From Panacibacter microcysteis (lineage in GTDB: Bacteria; Bacteroidota; Bacteroidia; Chitinophagales; Chitinophagaceae), in the NCBI RefSeq assembly GCF_015831355.1, contig NZ_JADWYR010000001.1:2542001-2606000 (forward strand): a stretch of DNA of 64,000 nt, written 5' to 3'. Of the stretch, positions 9,820 through 19,253 are shown in pieces. The notes beneath the pieces were generated by a model that was not told where the DNA came from, did not search any database, and saw only the letters and a list, made by a program, of their open reading frames with translations. How positions within the stretch are numbered: the first letter of the stretch is position 1; each line of letters opens with the position of its first letter. The position numbers and the translations under genes were made by a program.

Positions 9820-10077
9820 TTAAGCTTTTGGTAAAGCAGCTTTTTTAGAAAGCTTGCTTTTCAGATTGTTGGCTTTATTTTTATGAATGATACCCCTTTT
9901 AGCGAGTTTGTCAATCATAGAGATTACATTAGGAAGCTCATCGGTATAAGCTTTCTCTTCTTTCACCTCTTTCAGATCACGAATAGCGTTACGGGTAGTT
10001 TTACCGTAGTAGCGATTTCTGTCTCTGCGTTTCGCTGCCTGGCGTGTATCTTTCTTTGTAGCTTTATGATTTGCCAT
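9820..10077 (-). CDS. rpsT: 30S ribosomal protein S20
   Basis: An 85-residue basic protein beginning MANHKATKKDTRQAAKRRDRN, the normal N terminus of bacterial S20, a primary 16S rRNA binding protein of the small subunit. The lysine-rich C terminus (NNLKSKLSKKAALPKA) also fits the family. The start at 10077 is fixed by homology; the open frame upstream to 10167 runs through the promoter. It is a single gene with its own -7 box and a strong terminator, divergent from sucA. Confidence 0.95.
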   Translation of the reverse strand: MANHKATKKDTRQAAKRRDRNRYYGKTTRNAIRDLKEVKEEKAYTDELPNVISMIDKLAKRGIIHKNKANNLKSKLSKKAALPKA

Positions 10078-10096
10078 TTTTATTTTTTTCGGACGG

Positions 10097-10104
10097 CAAA
10101 GGTA
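10097..10104 (-). promoter_or_regulatory. -7 box TACCTTTG of rpsT
   Basis: On the minus strand TACCTTTG matches TAnnTTTG and lies 19 nt before the rpsT ATG, giving a short leader. No convincing -33 box is visible. Confidence 0.6.
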
Positions 10105-10263
10105 TGTATATCCATTAAAAAAAGAAAAAAAATTGCTGGGAAATCCTAAAATTTTACTCCCGGGCAATCCGTTTTTGCAAATGTCAAATTTTAATACGGC
10201 AATTGCAATATGGTCTCAATAAGCGATATTTGCATCCGCCATATCTTTTTAAAAGCACTGAAG

Positions 10264-13011
10264 ATGAAAGATTTTTCCTATATCACTAGCTCACATCCCG
10301 CATTTGTTGAAAGTTTATACAATGATTTTTCCAAAAACCCTGAAAGTGTAGACCCAGAACTACGTAAGTTTTTCGAAGGTTTCGACTTTGCTGTAAGCAG
10401 TGTTGCCGTCAATGGTAATGGCGCTTCAGCACCTTCCACTGCTACACCATCTGAAAATGTAGACTGGATGAGGGAAATCCGGGTGTACAGGATGATTCTC
10501 GGATACAGGAACAAGGGGCACCTCATTGCAAAAACAAACCCCATCAGGGAAAGAAAAGATCGCGGTGCTAACCTGAATCTTGGCTTTTTTGGCTTTTCCG
10601 AAGCTGATCTTGATAAAGAATTTTATGCCGGCCAGTTGGTAGGTTTGGGAAAAACTACCCTTAAAAATATCATCGACTACCTCAAAAAAGCCTATGCAAC
10701 CCATGTAGGTGTTGAATTCAAATACATCAGCGAGCAGGAAAGGGTAGACTGGTTATACAACGAAATGGAGAAAAAATTCAATGATCCATTGCCGCTTGAA
10801 AAAAGGAAACGTATCCTTGAAAAACTGAACCAGGGCGTTATGTTTGAAAAATTCCTCCATACCAAATATATCGGTCAGAAAAGATTTTCACTGGAAGGTG
10901 GAGAAACAACTATTGCAGCACTTGATGCCATTATCAACACTGCCGCAGACCACGATGTACAGGAGGTGGTTATTGGAATGGCCCACCGCGGAAGACTGAA
11001 TGTACTTGCAAACATTATGGGTAAAACCTATGAGCAGATCTTCAGCGAATTTGAAGGCACCGCCAAACTCGACCAGACCATGGGTAGCGGAGACGTAAAA
11101 TACCACATGGGATATGGTAGCGAGGTAACGACGACCGGCAATAAAACAATTCACTTAAAACTAATGCCCAATCCTTCGCACCTCGAAGCGGTTGATCCTG
11201 TTGTGGTGGGTTTTGCAAGAGCAAAGGCAGATGTAATGTACGCCAGCGATTTCGATAAAATACTTCCCATACTCATACACGGAGATGCTTCTATTGCAGG
11301 CCAGGGAATAGTTTACGAGGTGTTGCAGATGAGCGATCTGAAAGGCTACCATACCGGTGGCACCATACACTTTGTAATCAATAACCAGATTGGTTTTACT
11401 ACAGATTTTGATGATGCCCGCAGTTCTGATTATTGTACCTCGCTTGCTGGTGCCATACAGGCGCCGGTTATGCATGTAAACGGAGACGACGCAGAATCCG
11501 TTGTTAAATGCGTGGAGATTGCTACCCGTTACCGCCAGCAGTTTAATGCAGATATCTTCATCGATATGGTTTGCTATCGTAAACATGGCCACAATGAAGG
11601 CGATGATCCGAAGTTTACGCAGCCACATTTGTATGCATTGATCGACAAACACCAGAACCCAAGAGAAATTTACACCAGTTACCTGCTTGACAATGGCGAA
11701 GCTGATGCAAAAGATCTTGCCAAAGAGATGGAAAAGAAATTCTGGGCAGATCTGCAGGAACGCCTCGATGAAATAAAGCAAAACCCGCTTCCTTATAACT
11801 ACCAGCAACCGGAATTGTGGTGGAAAAGCCTTAGAAAAGCAACTTCAGAAGATTTTGTACAATCTCCCAATACTGCAATAAGCGAAGAAAATTTTAAAAA
11901 GCTATTCGATGCATTGATGGTATGGCCAGGTGATTTCACACCATTGAAAAAGGTCGAAAAAATTATACAGGATAAAATAAAGCTTTTCCAGGGCGAAAAT
12001 AAAGTTGACTGGGCAACCGGCGAATTGTTGGGTTATGCAAGTGTATTGCTTGACGGCAATGATGTGCGCATGAGCGGCCAGGATGTTAAGAGAGGAACTT
12101 TCTCTCATCGCCACGCGGTGCTGAGAGATGAAAATACTGACAAAGAATACAGCAGGTTAAGCAGGATTGAAGGTGCCAAAGGTCAGTTCAGAATTTATAA
12201 CTCCTTACTGAGCGAGTATGGTGTATTGGGTTTTGAATATGGCTATGCTATGGCAAACCCACATGCTTTGGTACTTTGGGAGGCGCAGTTTGGCGATTTC
12301 AGCAACGGCGCGCAAACCATGATAGACCAGTTCATAAGCGCAGGCGAACAGAAATGGAACAGGATGAATGGCGTTGTTATGTTGTTACCACATGGCTACG
12401 AAGGGCAGGGCCCGGAACATAGCAGTGCACGTTTGGAACGCTACCTGCAGGCTTGTGCTGAGAACAACATGATTATTACTAATATTACTACGGCGGCAAA
12501 CTTTTTCCATGCATTAAGACGACAGGTGGCATGGCCTTTCAGAAAACCGCTGATCAATTTTGCGCCAAAGGCAAACCTGAGGCATCCCGGCAGTTACAGC
12601 CATATCAGCGAGTTTACAACCGGTGGTTTCAGGGAAGTCATAGACGACGAAGCTGCAAATGCTAATGAGGTAAAGAAAGTGTTGTTCTGCTCCGGTAAAT
12701 TGTATTTTGACCTTGCTGAGAGAAAACAAAAAGAGGGTAGGAGCGATATTGCACTGGTACGCCTGGAACAGATTTATCCACTGCCGTTGAAACAACTGGA
12801 AGATTTATATAAGAAATACAATAAGGCCGTTTGGTTTTGGGTGCAGGAAGAACCGTTGAATATGGGTGCGGCCTCATTTCTTCAAATGAACTTAAAAAGC
12901 CTGAATTATGGTGTAATAAGCCGTAATCCAAGTGCCGCCACAGCTACAGGTTATGCCAAAGTACATAAGCAGGAGCAGGAAGAGATTATTCAAACAGCAT
13001 TTAGTATATAG
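10264..13011 (+). CDS. sucA: 2-oxoglutarate dehydrogenase E1 component
   Basis: A 915-residue thiamine-diphosphate enzyme that decarboxylates 2-oxoglutarate in the TCA cycle and passes the succinyl group to the E2 subunit. Visible are the small N-terminal E1 domain starting MKDFSYITSSHPAFV, the substrate-binding HRGRLNVLAN, the ThDP/Mg motif IHGDASIAGQG, the HVNGDDAESV region and YRKHGHNEGDDP, all as in SucA/OdhA. The C-terminal transketolase-like half ends YAKVHKQEQEEI. The start at 10264 is chosen because the E1 N-terminal helix begins there. No sucB is adjacent, so E2 must be elsewhere. Confidence 0.95.
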   Translation: MKDFSYITSSHPAFVESLYNDFSKNPESVDPELRKFFEGFDFAVSSVAVNGNGASAPSTATPSENVDWMREIRVYRMILGYRNKGHLIAKTNPIRERKDRGANLNLGFFGFSEADLDKEFYAGQLVGLGKTTLKNIIDYLKKAYATHVGVEFKYISEQERVDWLYNEMEKKFNDPLPLEKRKRILEKLNQGVMFEKFLHTKYIGQKRFSLEGGETTIAALDAIINTAADHDVQEVVIGMAHRGRLNVLANIMGKTYEQIFSEFEGTAKLDQTMGSGDVKYHMGYGSEVTTTGNKTIHLKLMPNPSHLEAVDPVVVGFARAKADVMYASDFDKILPILIHGDASIAGQGIVYEVLQMSDLKGYHTGGTIHFVINNQIGFTTDFDDARSSDYCTSLAGAIQAPVMHVNGDDAESVVKCVEIATRYRQQFNADIFIDMVCYRKHGHNEGDDPKFTQPHLYALIDKHQNPREIYTSYLLDNGEADAKDLAKEMEKKFWADLQERLDEIKQNPLPYNYQQPELWWKSLRKATSEDFVQSPNTAISEENFKKLFDALMVWPGDFTPLKKVEKIIQDKIKLFQGENKVDWATGELLGYASVLLDGNDVRMSGQDVKRGTFSHRHAVLRDENTDKEYSRLSRIEGAKGQFRIYNSLLSEYGVLGFEYGYAMANPHALVLWEAQFGDFSNGAQTMIDQFISAGEQKWNRMNGVVMLLPHGYEGQGPEHSSARLERYLQACAENNMIITNITTAANFFHALRRQVAWPFRKPLINFAPKANLRHPGSYSHISEFTTGGFREVIDDEAANANEVKKVLFCSGKLYFDLAERKQKEGRSDIALVRLEQIYPLPLKQLEDLYKKYNKAVWFWVQEEPLNMGAASFLQMNLKSLNYGVISRNPSAATATGYAKVHKQEQEEIIQTAFSI

Positions 13012-13074
13012 CAGCAAAGTTGCAGTTATAACAAAACGTGATCTTCACATTTGTCCAATAAAGGTCTAAACGTT

Positions 13075-13128
13075 GAAGAGTGCGACGCAACAGGTGCCTC
13101 ATAGTATTACAAAAGCCCGGCTCATAAA
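13075..13128 (-). repeat. Interspersed repeat, type 1, reverse (partial core)
   Basis: GAAGAGTGCGACGCAACAGG is at 13075-13094, with the core's outer GTAC lost. The other end, GCCCGGCTCATAAA, doubles as the 5' arm of the sucA terminator. Confidence 0.7.
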
Positions 13129-13147
13129 GATCCGGGCTTTTTTATTT
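13111..13147 (+). terminator. sucA terminator, probably bidirectional
   Basis: AAAGCCCGG pairs with CCGGGCTTT across an 11-13 nt loop, followed by TTTTATTTT. A-rich sequence on the other side also allows termination of minus-strand transcripts. Its left arm belongs to a repeat element. Confidence 0.85.
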
Positions 13148-13163
13148 TGGTACCAGCTATAGG

Positions 13164-13207
13164 TTTTCATGGCATCGTCCCTTGCGTCGCATTTCTTTCA
13201 TCTGCAG
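13164..13207 (+). repeat. Interspersed repeat, truncated type 1, forward
   Basis: TTTTCATGGCATCG, then TTGCGTCGCA and TTCATCTGCAG are present, but the distal CTCTTGTAC is replaced. It closely resembles the copy at 47591-47633, so the two may form a sub-family. Confidence 0.65.
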
Positions 13208-13232
13208 ACCATGAAGCAGCAGTAAGCGAAGA

Positions 13233-13910
13233 TTAGAACTTAAATGTTAAACCGCCATTGAGTATATACTTTCCGTAACCACCTTCCACGTACAAGCCAG
13301 CTCCCTTTGTAATATTAAACCTGGCCCCCAGGGATGCCTGGTAAGCAAGCTGTGTGGGCTTTTCTCCATTGTACACCTTGTTACCTTCTGTATCGGTGTA
13401 ATCCTGTTGCCAGCTATTTACCCCTATGGCAGTTCTCAGGTAGGGTTCTACTTTACGGTTGTAAGTAGGAAAATAGGTCATCACATTCAGCATGGCACTC
13501 CAGTTTTCCAGTTTACCTGTAAAATCGGGAATGTTGGAATTATTGGCGTAATCATAATAAGGAGCTGAAACCTTGCCGTAGGTACCCATTACACCAATGC
13601 TCATATTGCGGCTGAACTGGTAATCGATTGCGCCGGTAAAAGGCCCTGTTTGCGTACCGTTTCCCTTTTGTGCATTGTAAAAATCAACAAGTTGCATTTT
13701 ATCAAGGTTTGGGAAACCATACCCCAGACTGATGTTTAGCGTTGGCTGAAAAGCTGCCTGCGGAATACGCTGAACCGGTCTTTTGGGTGCCGGTGAAACC
13801 CTCACCCGCGTTCTTACTCTTGGTCTTCCGTAGTGGTAACGGTATTGCGCCTCCGATTCAAAAGCAACGGCACTGCAGAGCAGGACAATCAGGAAAAGCT
13901 GTTTTTTCAT
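13233..13910 (-). CDS. Outer-membrane beta-barrel protein
   Basis: About 225 residues. A signal peptide (MKKQLFLIVLLCSAVAFESEAQ) is followed by an Arg/Pro-rich linker (YGRPRVRTRVRVSPAPKRP). After it come alternating strands such as LNISLGYGFPNLD, SIGVMGTYGKV and ARFNITKGAGLYVEGGYGK, ending in aromatic KF, as for an eight-stranded porin-like barrel. The ligand or role is not evident. It is convergent with sucA and shares its terminator region. The start MKKQ at 13910 is chosen for the signal peptide; an in-frame ATG lies two codons upstream. Confidence 0.75.
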   Translation of the reverse strand: MKKQLFLIVLLCSAVAFESEAQYRYHYGRPRVRTRVRVSPAPKRPVQRIPQAAFQPTLNISLGYGFPNLDKMQLVDFYNAQKGNGTQTGPFTGAIDYQFSRNMSIGVMGTYGKVSAPYYDYANNSNIPDFTGKLENWSAMLNVMTYFPTYNRKVEPYLRTAIGVNSWQQDYTDTEGNKVYNGEKPTQLAYQASLGARFNITKGAGLYVEGGYGKYILNGGLTFKF

Positions 13911-14032
13911 AATCAAGTTTGATTTGGGGTGAGATTTTCAATCGTCTGAAAGGTTTAAAATGAATACTGTTAAATTGCCTCCCCGGCCGGAACCGGCATT
14001 AAAAATTGTTTTTACAATTCAGCCACTATCAT

Positions 14033-14040
14033 TACCTTTG
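14033..14040 (+). promoter_or_regulatory. -7 box TACCTTTG of rpoB
   Basis: This matches TAnnTTTG exactly. A TTG at 14006-14008 could serve as the -33 box, though the 24-bp spacing is long. It implies a leader of about 125 nt, unusually long for this window. Confidence 0.55.
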
Positions 14041-14059
14041 CCCTCCTTTAATTTAGGGC
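14040..14059 (+). promoter_or_regulatory. Hairpin in rpoB leader
   Basis: GCCCT (14040-14044) pairs with AGGGC (14055-14059) around a 10-nt AT-rich loop at the expected 5' end of the rpoB transcript. Confidence 0.35.
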
Positions 14060-14120
14060 TAATTAGCAATATTTACTTCGGCTGGCCAGCTGATCCGCGG
14101 TAAACTATTCGAAAAGGTTG

Positions 14121-14143
14121 AGAATCATAGGATTCTTTTTATT
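14121..14143 (+). promoter_or_regulatory. Terminator-like hairpin (possible attenuator) before rpoB
   Basis: AGAATC pairs with GATTCT over a 4-nt ATAG loop and is followed by TTTTATT, 28 nt before the rpoB start. It is a weak intrinsic-terminator shape inside the leader. Attenuation is inference. Confidence 0.4.
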
Positions 14144-14170
14144 GTACAGTAAAACCGGTTAATTACAGAT

Positions 14171-17100
14171 ATGTCATCAACTACAATGCAAAGCAGGGTA
14201 AGTTTCGGTAAGACCAAACACCTGGCTGAAACTCCTGACCTTTTAGACATTCAGTTAGAATCATTCAGAGACTTCTTCCAGTTAGAAACCACTCCTGACA
14301 AACGTAATAACGAGGGCTTGTTTAAAGTATTTAAGGAAAACTTTCCTATTACAGATACCCGCAACATCTTCGTACTGGAGTTTTTGGATTACTTTATCGA
14401 TCCGCCCCGTTACACTATTGAAGAATGTATGGAGCGTGGTCTTACATATGCTGTACCGCTTAAAGCAAAATTGCGTTTGAGCTGTAATGACGAAGAGCAC
14501 GTAGATTTCCAGACTATTGTTCAGGATGTATTCCTGGGTAATATTCCCTATATGACACCCCGTGGTACTTTTGTAATCAACGGTGCCGAGCGTGTGGTAG
14601 TTTCTCAGTTACACCGCTCACCAGGTGTATTTTTTGGCCAGTCTATTCACCCGAACGGAACAAAGATCTACTCTGCAAGAGTTATTCCGTTTAAAGGTGC
14701 CTGGATGGAGTTTGCTACAGACATTAACAATGTAATGTACGCTTACATCGATCGCAAAAAGAAATTCCCTGTAACAACTTTATTGCGTTCTATAGGTTTT
14801 GAGACCGATAAACATATCCTGGAGCTTTTCGGAATGGCCACTGAGGTTCCTGCGGATAAAAAATCACTCAAAAACCAACTTGGAAAAAAATTGGCTGCTC
14901 GTGTACTCCGTACATGGGTAGAAGATTTCGTGGATGAAGATACCGGTGAAGTAGTAAGTATTGAGCGTAACGAAATCGTGATGGAGCGTGATACCGTTCT
15001 GGATGAAGATGCAGTAAATACGATTGGTGAACTGGATATAAAGAGCGTATTCGTACAGCGTGATGACGTGGGTGGAGATTACGCTATTATCTATAACACC
15101 TTGAATAAAGATACTTCTAACAGTGAACTGGAAGCGGTGCAGCACATCTATCGTCAATTGCGTGGTGCTGATGCCCCGGATAATGAAACTGCCCGCGGTA
15201 TTATCGATAAATTATTCTTCAGTGATAAGCGTTACGATCTTGGAGAGGTTGGTCGTTACAAGATCAACCGTAAACTTGGCGTGAACCAAAAGCTTACCAA
15301 TAAGGTTCTTACAAAAGAAGACATCATTGAGATCATTAAATACCTGGTGCGTTTAACGAATGCCAAGGCTGAAATAGACGACATCGATCACCTGAGCAAC
15401 CGTCGTGTACGTACAGTGGGCGAGCAGTTGTATGCACAGTTTGGTGTTGGTCTTGCCCGTATGGCGCGTACCATTCGTGAAAGGATGAACGTGCGTGATA
15501 ACGAGGTGTTTACACCGGTTGACCTGATCAACGCCAGAACATTGTCTTCCGTTATCAACTCATTCTTCGGTACGTCTCAGCTTTCTCAATTCCTCGACCA
15601 GACAAACCCATTGTCTGAAATTACACACAAACGTCGTATTTCCGCATTAGGACCCGGCGGTCTGAGCCGTGAAAGAGCAGGCTTTGAGGTTCGTGACGTG
15701 CACTATTCTCACTACGGTCGTCTTTGTACAATCGAAACACCGGAAGGTCCGAACATCGGTCTTATCTCTACACTTTGTGTGCATGCGAAGATCAATGATA
15801 TGGGTTTCATCGAAACACCATATCGTAAGGTTACAGAGGGTAAGGTGAATATGAATCAGCTTACATTCCTGAGTGCGGAAGAAGAAGATACAGCAAAGAT
15901 TGCACAGTCTAATTCTGTGATAGATGGCCAAGGTAATTTCGTGGAAGACAGGATTGTCAGCCGCGAAACAGGTGATTTTCCTATCCTGGATAAAGCAGAA
16001 GTTGAATATATGGACGTTGCGCCTAACCAGATCGTTGGTCTAAGTGCTTCGCTGATTCCATTCTTAGAGCATGATGATGCCAACCGTGCGTTGATGGGAT
16101 CAAACATGCAGCGCCAGGCAGTTCCTTTGATTCGCCCTGAATCTCCGATTGTGGGTACAGGCCTGGAAGGAAAAGCTGCACGTGATGCGCGTATCCAGAT
16201 ACACGCAGAAGGTGAGGGTGTGGTTGAGTATGTTGATTCAAGAGAAATACATGTACGTTATAACAGGAATGACCAGGATCGCCTGGTAAGCTTTGAGGAA
16301 GATCTCCAGATCTACAAACTCACCAAGTTTATCAAAACAAACCAGTCAACCTGTATCATCCTTCGACCTGCTGTAAAGAAAGGACAGAAGGTTGCAAAAG
16401 GCGATTTTCTTACCGAAGGTTATGCAACACAAAATGGTGAGCTGGCATTAGGTAGAAACCTGCAGGTTGCGTTCATGCCCTGGAAAGGTTACAACTTCGA
16501 AGATGCGATTGTAATCAGCGAGCGCGTTGTTCGTGAAGATCTTTTCACTTCTATACATATTGACGAGTACGAACTCGAAGTTCGCGATACAAAACTTGGT
16601 GAAGAAGAACTCACACCAGATATTCCAAACGTATCAGAAGATGCTACCAAAGATCTTGATGAAAATGGTATCATCCGTATTGGTGCCCAGGTTCGTGAAG
16701 GTGACATCCTGATTGGAAAAATTACACCAAAAGGAGAAAGTGACCCAACGCCTGAAGAAAAACTGTTGCGTGCCATTTTCGGTGATAAAGCCGGTGATGC
16801 GAAAGATGCATCATTGAAGGCACCAAATGGTACAGAAGGCGTAGTGATAGATAAGAAACTTTTCCAGCGTGCGAAAAAAGATAAGAACGCGAAGATTCGC
16901 GAAAAAGCACAACTGGAAAAAGTAGAGAAAGTGCATGAGAAGAACGAGGAAGATCTGAAAGAAGTACTGTTAAGCAAACTGCAAACCTTACTCCGCGATA
17001 AATCTTCTGCAGGCGTTACCAACAACTTTGGAGAAATGCTGATCGGTAAAACTGCTAAGTTCAATGTAAAGAACCTTGGCGCTATCGATTATCAAAACGT

Positions 17101-17974
17101 AAATCCATTAGGTTGGACTGGTGATGCTGTAGTTGACGACCAGATCAATACTTTATTACACAACTTCAATATCAAATACAACGAAGAACTTGGCCGCTAC
17201 AAGAGAGAGAAATTCAACATCTCTATTGGTGATGAGCTGCCTGCAGGTGTATTGAAACTTGCCAAAGTTTACCTCGCTGTAAAACGTAAGTTGAAAGTGG
17301 GTGATAAAATGGCCGGCCGCCACGGTAACAAAGGTATTGTTGCAAAAATCGTACGTGCAGAAGACATGCCATTTATGGAAGACGGCACACCGGTTGATAT
17401 TGTCCTCAACCCACTTGGTGTACCTTCCCGTATGAACCTCGGACAGATCTACGAAACCATTCTCGGCTGGACAGGCAAACGCCTTGGTGTTAAGTTCGCT
17501 ACGCCAATTTTTGATGGTGCCACTGTTGAAGAGATCGCCCAGTACTGCCAGGATTCAGGCATCCCTTCAATGGGCCACACATTCCTGTACGATGGTGAAA
17601 CAGGCGAGCGCTTCCACCAGAAAGCCACGGTTGGTGTTATTTACATGATTAAACTACACCACATGGTTGATGATAAGATGCACGCACGTTCTATCGGGCC
17701 ATACTCTCTTATTACACAACAGCCGCTCGGTGGTAAAGCACAGTTTGGTGGTCAGCGTTTTGGTGAGATGGAGGTTTGGGCACTTGAAGCTTACGGTGCT
17801 GCAAATATTCTGCAGGAATTGCTTACACTTAAATCCGATGATATCATTGGTCGTGCAAAGACTTATGAAGCAATCGTTAAAGGTGATAACATTCCAAGAG
17901 CAGGTGTACCCGAATCATTCAATGTATTGGTACATGAATTACGTGGCTTGGGTCTCGATCTTAAATTTGAATAA
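14171..17974 (+). CDS. rpoB: RNA polymerase beta subunit
   Basis: A 1267-residue catalytic subunit of RNA polymerase. The N-terminal lobe ([18 protein letters not shown]), the rifampicin pocket [16 protein letters not shown]...[13 protein letters not shown] in its sensitive-type form (near 465-495), the conserved [14 protein letters not shown], and the C-terminal [15 protein letters not shown] are all present, so the gene is full length and intact. Oddly it stands alone: no rplJ/rplL precedes it and no rpoC follows, whereas most bacteria have rplKAJL-rpoBC. It has its own -7 box, leader hairpins and terminator. Confidence 0.97.
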   Translation: MSSTTMQSRVSFGKTKHLAETPDLLDIQLESFRDFFQLETTPDKRNNEGLFKVFKENFPITDTRNIFVLEFLDYFIDPPRYTIEECMERGLTYAVPLKAKLRLSCNDEEHVDFQTIVQDVFLGNIPYMTPRGTFVINGAERVVVSQLHRSPGVFFGQSIHPNGTKIYSARVIPFKGAWMEFATDINNVMYAYIDRKKKFPVTTLLRSIGFETDKHILELFGMATEVPADKKSLKNQLGKKLAARVLRTWVEDFVDEDTGEVVSIERNEIVMERDTVLDEDAVNTIGELDIKSVFVQRDDVGGDYAIIYNTLNKDTSNSELEAVQHIYRQLRGADAPDNETARGIIDKLFFSDKRYDLGEVGRYKINRKLGVNQKLTNKVLTKEDIIEIIKYLVRLTNAKAEIDDIDHLSNRRVRTVGEQLYAQFGVGLARMARTIRERMNVRDNEVFTPVDLINARTLSSVINSFFGTSQLSQFLDQTNPLSEITHKRRISALGPGGLSRERAGFEVRDVHYSHYGRLCTIETPEGPNIGLISTLCVHAKINDMGFIETPYRKVTEGKVNMNQLTFLSAEEEDTAKIAQSNSVIDGQGNFVEDRIVSRETGDFPILDKAEVEYMDVAPNQIVGLSASLIPFLEHDDANRALMGSNMQRQAVPLIRPESPIVGTGLEGKAARDARIQIHAEGEGVVEYVDSREIHVRYNRNDQDRLVSFEEDLQIYKLTKFIKTNQSTCIILRPAVKKGQKVAKGDFLTEGYATQNGELALGRNLQVAFMPWKGYNFEDAIVISERVVREDLFTSIHIDEYELEVRDTKLGEEELTPDIPNVSEDATKDLDENGIIRIGAQVREGDILIGKITPKGESDPTPEEKLLRAIFGDKAGDAKDASLKAPNGTEGVVIDKKLFQRAKKDKNAKIREKAQLEKVEKVHEKNEEDLKEVLLSKLQTLLRDKSSAGVTNNFGEMLIGKTAKFNVKNLGAIDYQNVNPLGWTGDAVVDDQINTLLHNFNIKYNEELGRYKREKFNISIGDELPAGVLKLAKVYLAVKRKLKVGDKMAGRHGNKGIVAKIVRAEDMPFMEDGTPVDIVLNPLGVPSRMNLGQIYETILGWTGKRLGVKFATPIFDGATVEEIAQYCQDSGIPSMGHTFLYDGETGERFHQKATVGVIYMIKLHHMVDDKMHARSIGPYSLITQQPLGGKAQFGGQRFGEMEVWALEAYGAANILQELLTLKSDDIIGRAKTYEAIVKGDNIPRAGVPESFNVLVHELRGLGLDLKFE

Positions 17975-17995
17975 GCAAAACGCTTTACAATATTC

Positions 17996-18024
17996 AAGGC
18001 TGTTCGTAGGAACAGCCTTTTTTT
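17996..18024 (+). terminator. rpoB intrinsic terminator
   Basis: AAGGCTGTTC (17996-18005) pairs perfectly with GAACAGCCTT (18010-18019) over a 4-nt loop, followed by TTTTT. It closes the rpoB transcript without rpoC. Confidence 0.95.
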
Positions 18025-18030
18025 ATGTAT

Positions 18031-18111
18031 GTACCCGGCTTCAGCATAAGTATTAAGCTTTTGTTGCGTCGCACTCTTCAACTGTTGAAACAATATGGGG
18101 CAACAGCGAAG
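18031..18111 (+). repeat. Interspersed repeat, type 1 variant, forward
   Basis: An ACCCGGC end, then the core variant GTTGCGTCGCACTCTTCAAC at 18063-18082, then GGCAACAGCGAAG. It follows the rpoB terminator and faces the reverse copy at 18220-18294. Confidence 0.8.
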
Positions 18112-18219
18112 ATCAACGCGTAATGAATGAAGGTTTATGGCAGTTAATATTTTGAATAAGATTGTTGCATTTGAGTTTGTACGGCTTTATACGAACCTAT
18201 AAAACTGTTACGCTACAGT

Positions 18220-18294
18220 CGCCATAACAACGGAACCCTGAAGTGAGTGACACAACAGGCGATGCTATGAAAAACAAATGCCGGCTACATAAAA
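18220..18294 (-). repeat. Interspersed repeat, type 2, reverse
   Basis: AAGTGAGTGACACAACAGGC starts at 18241, then GATGCTATGAAAAAC and GCCGGCTACATAAAA. It abuts the stop codon of the DUF72 gene and is sense to it. The outer GTAC of the core is lost. Confidence 0.85.
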
Positions 18295-18298
18295 CCAA

Positions 18299-19234
18299 TC
18301 AAAAAAGGCTTTGCTGTTTCTTAAGTGGCACCTGGTTTTGATCGTTTTTAATAAACACTGGTTTTTGCAGTTGCAGGTTACAGGCAGCATTTAATTTATC
18401 TACGAGGTACACGGTTAACTCCGGCGAATAAGTTTCATCGTGCATATGCATAAAGAAATACAATTCTTCCAAACCCTTATCCAGCCAGTATTTCATGCGA
18501 TCGATCCACATATCGGTTCTTGTATAATCGGAGGGATGCAAACTGTTGCCAACATACCGTATAAACGTTTTTGGAATGGTGAGGTGCATGTGAGCGCAAT
18601 CGCGTCTGCCGCTTGTATCGGTGATAACCGCACCCATATTCAATGAACGCAGCCTATCGAAGAGTTCTTCCCTTATCGCGTCAACGCTAAACCAGTCAGG
18701 GTGTCGTACTTCAAGAAAGAACTGCAGATCGGTTGGCAGCGATGCGAGGTAATCGAACAATTCTGCTTTTCTCTTCGGGCTGAATGAATCGCTCACCTGC
18801 ACAAAAATTGGCCCAAGGTGGTCTTCGAAGGCAACGATACCGCGAAAGAATTCTGATGTTATAAAATCTTTGCCTTTTAAACTTCCGCGGTGTGTAACGC
18901 CCTGGTACATTTTAGGGCAGAAGAGAAAGTCCTTGTCTTTTGCTTTTTCTGCCCACTTTGCTATACCGGCAGCACCATAAATTTTATAATGCGTAGCGTT
19001 TAACTCTATGCAATTGTAGTGTTCCACGTAATGCTGCAGGAAATCTTTTTCTTTTGTTTTAAGCGGGTATATTTTCCCAACCCATTCCGGCCGGCCCCAT
19101 TTGGCACAACCGATATAAACTTTGGGCTTGTGTGCAGTCTTGCCTTTCAGCACGTGTTGATTAGATGCTGGCTCTTCCGGCAAAGTGAAGTCAATATTGT
19201 TGAGTAACGATCCATCTACCCGGCCAAATTCCAT
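18299..19234 (-). CDS. DUF72 family protein (TIM-barrel fold)
   Basis: A 311-residue protein of the DUF72 family, a widespread bacterial and archaeal TIM barrel of unknown biochemical role. Recognisable are VYIGCAKWGRPEWVGKIYP near 40, the FFLEVRHPDWF strand, AHMHLTIPKTFIRYVGN, and the C-terminal YFFMHMHDE. The start at 19234 gives a family-atypical N-terminal extension of about 38 residues but is the only reasonable ATG. It lies 19 bp after the amidase gene on the same strand, so the two are probably co-transcribed. Confidence 0.8.
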   Translation of the reverse strand: MEFGRVDGSLLNNIDFTLPEEPASNQHVLKGKTAHKPKVYIGCAKWGRPEWVGKIYPLKTKEKDFLQHYVEHYNCIELNATHYKIYGAAGIAKWAEKAKDKDFLFCPKMYQGVTHRGSLKGKDFITSEFFRGIVAFEDHLGPIFVQVSDSFSPKRKAELFDYLASLPTDLQFFLEVRHPDWFSVDAIREELFDRLRSLNMGAVITDTSGRRDCAHMHLTIPKTFIRYVGNSLHPSDYTRTDMWIDRMKYWLDKGLEELYFFMHMHDETYSPELTVYLVDKLNAACNLQLQKPVFIKNDQNQVPLKKQQSLF

Positions 19235-19253
19235 AGCAATGTATTTATCGGTA

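Noticed and set aside
11161-11808. 215-codon open frame antisense to sucA
   Set aside because: Fully inside sucA coding sequence, no ribosome-binding site or recognisable fold.
16489-17064. 191-codon open frame antisense to rpoB
   Set aside because: It lies wholly within rpoB, is Ser/Arg-rich with no domain, and arises from the codon pattern of the real gene.
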